From Balneolaceae bacterium (GTDB taxonomy: Bacteria; Bacteroidota; Rhodothermia; Balneolales; Balneolaceae): a DNA stretch of 6,710 nt. The notes under the pieces were generated by a model. It made no database searches and was not told the DNA's origin. It saw only the letters and a list, made by a program, of their open reading frames with translations. The stretch covers positions 1 to 6,710 of the forward strand of contig SKGY01000144.1 of the NCBI GenBank assembly GCA_007117235.1. Reading direction: 5' to 3'. Shown in pieces: positions 6,703 to 6,710 of this stretch (the stretch's first letter is position 1; each line of letters starts with the position of its first letter). A program made the translations under genes and the position numbers.

Positions 6703-6710
6703 TTTTATTC

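Larger units (their letters stand above)
6322..6704 (+). mobile_element. Putative GIY-YIG element with tRNA-Gly-derived tail
   Basis: The GIY-YIG gene, the palindrome-bearing tRNA relic 2 and the second terminator copy form a unit placed directly after the intact tRNA-Gly and its terminator. The left repeat is functional and the right repeat is altered. This is the pattern expected if a unit carrying a partial tRNA copy inserted next to the gene or arose by duplication around the nuclease. No transposase or integrase is visible. That this unit moves is inferred from layout alone; the nuclease and the repeats themselves are seen directly. Confidence 0.45.
6583..6704 (+). repeat. Direct repeat, copy 2 (tRNA relic 2 plus terminator copy)
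   Basis: This is the counterpart of 6188-6301. Identity is high at both ends and interrupted by the two palindromes. It lies about 395 bp downstream of copy 1, with the GIY-YIG gene between them. Confidence 0.85.

Noticed and set aside
6092..6704. CRISPR-like or tandem tRNA array
   Set aside because: The repeats are tRNA-derived with unequal spacing, and one interval holds a coding gene; there are no regular spacers.

Overview
The window reads as chromosomal DNA of a moderately AT-rich bacterium from the Bacteroidota/Balneolota/Rhodothermota neighbourhood. This placement is inferred from overall protein character, from the split rather than fused secD and secF, and from the GIY-YIG gene tangled with tRNA sequence. 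It is not proven, and no 16S or other lineage marker is present. Every gene lies on the + strand.

Positions 2-3190 hold a compact translocation/regulation block: the 3' nearly complete part of secD, secF, and a small STAS-domain anti-sigma-factor antagonist, closed by a strong intrinsic terminator (3157-3190). The terminator's T-tract ends only 7 bp before the purA start codon. purA (adenylosuccinate synthetase) is followed after 14 bp by a form IV RuBisCO-like protein (RLP) gene. The RLP stop codon overlaps by 8 bp the start of a small cupin gene. The tight RLP-cupin pair resembles the pairing known from the Rhodospirillum rubrum methylthioadenosine-isoprenoid shunt, where an RLP isomerase feeds a cupin methylsulfurylase. 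That function is an inference here.

From 6051 to the end the window is an accessory patch built around one tRNA gene. An intact tRNA-Gly(GCC) with encoded CCA (6183-6257) and its own terminator (6263-6300) is flanked by two tRNA-Gly-derived relics. The upstream relic (6092-6144) and the downstream relic (6583-6660) both have the 5' half of the anticodon arm replaced by the same kind of palindrome (GTCCCGA-loop-TCGGGAC). The downstream relic also has its T-arm replaced by a second palindrome (TCCCGC-AACT-GCGGGA), and it carries a near-identical copy of the tRNA terminator. Between the intact tRNA/terminator and this second copy lies a full-length but frameshifted GIY-YIG endonuclease gene (6322-6587), whose stop codon falls inside the tRNA-like sequence.

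The layout is relic 1, intact tRNA-Gly plus terminator, GIY-YIG gene, relic 2 plus terminator. It suggests a mobile GIY-YIG unit that carries a tRNA-Gly-derived, palindrome-bearing tail and inserts at tRNA-Gly loci. This is the most unusual part of the window.
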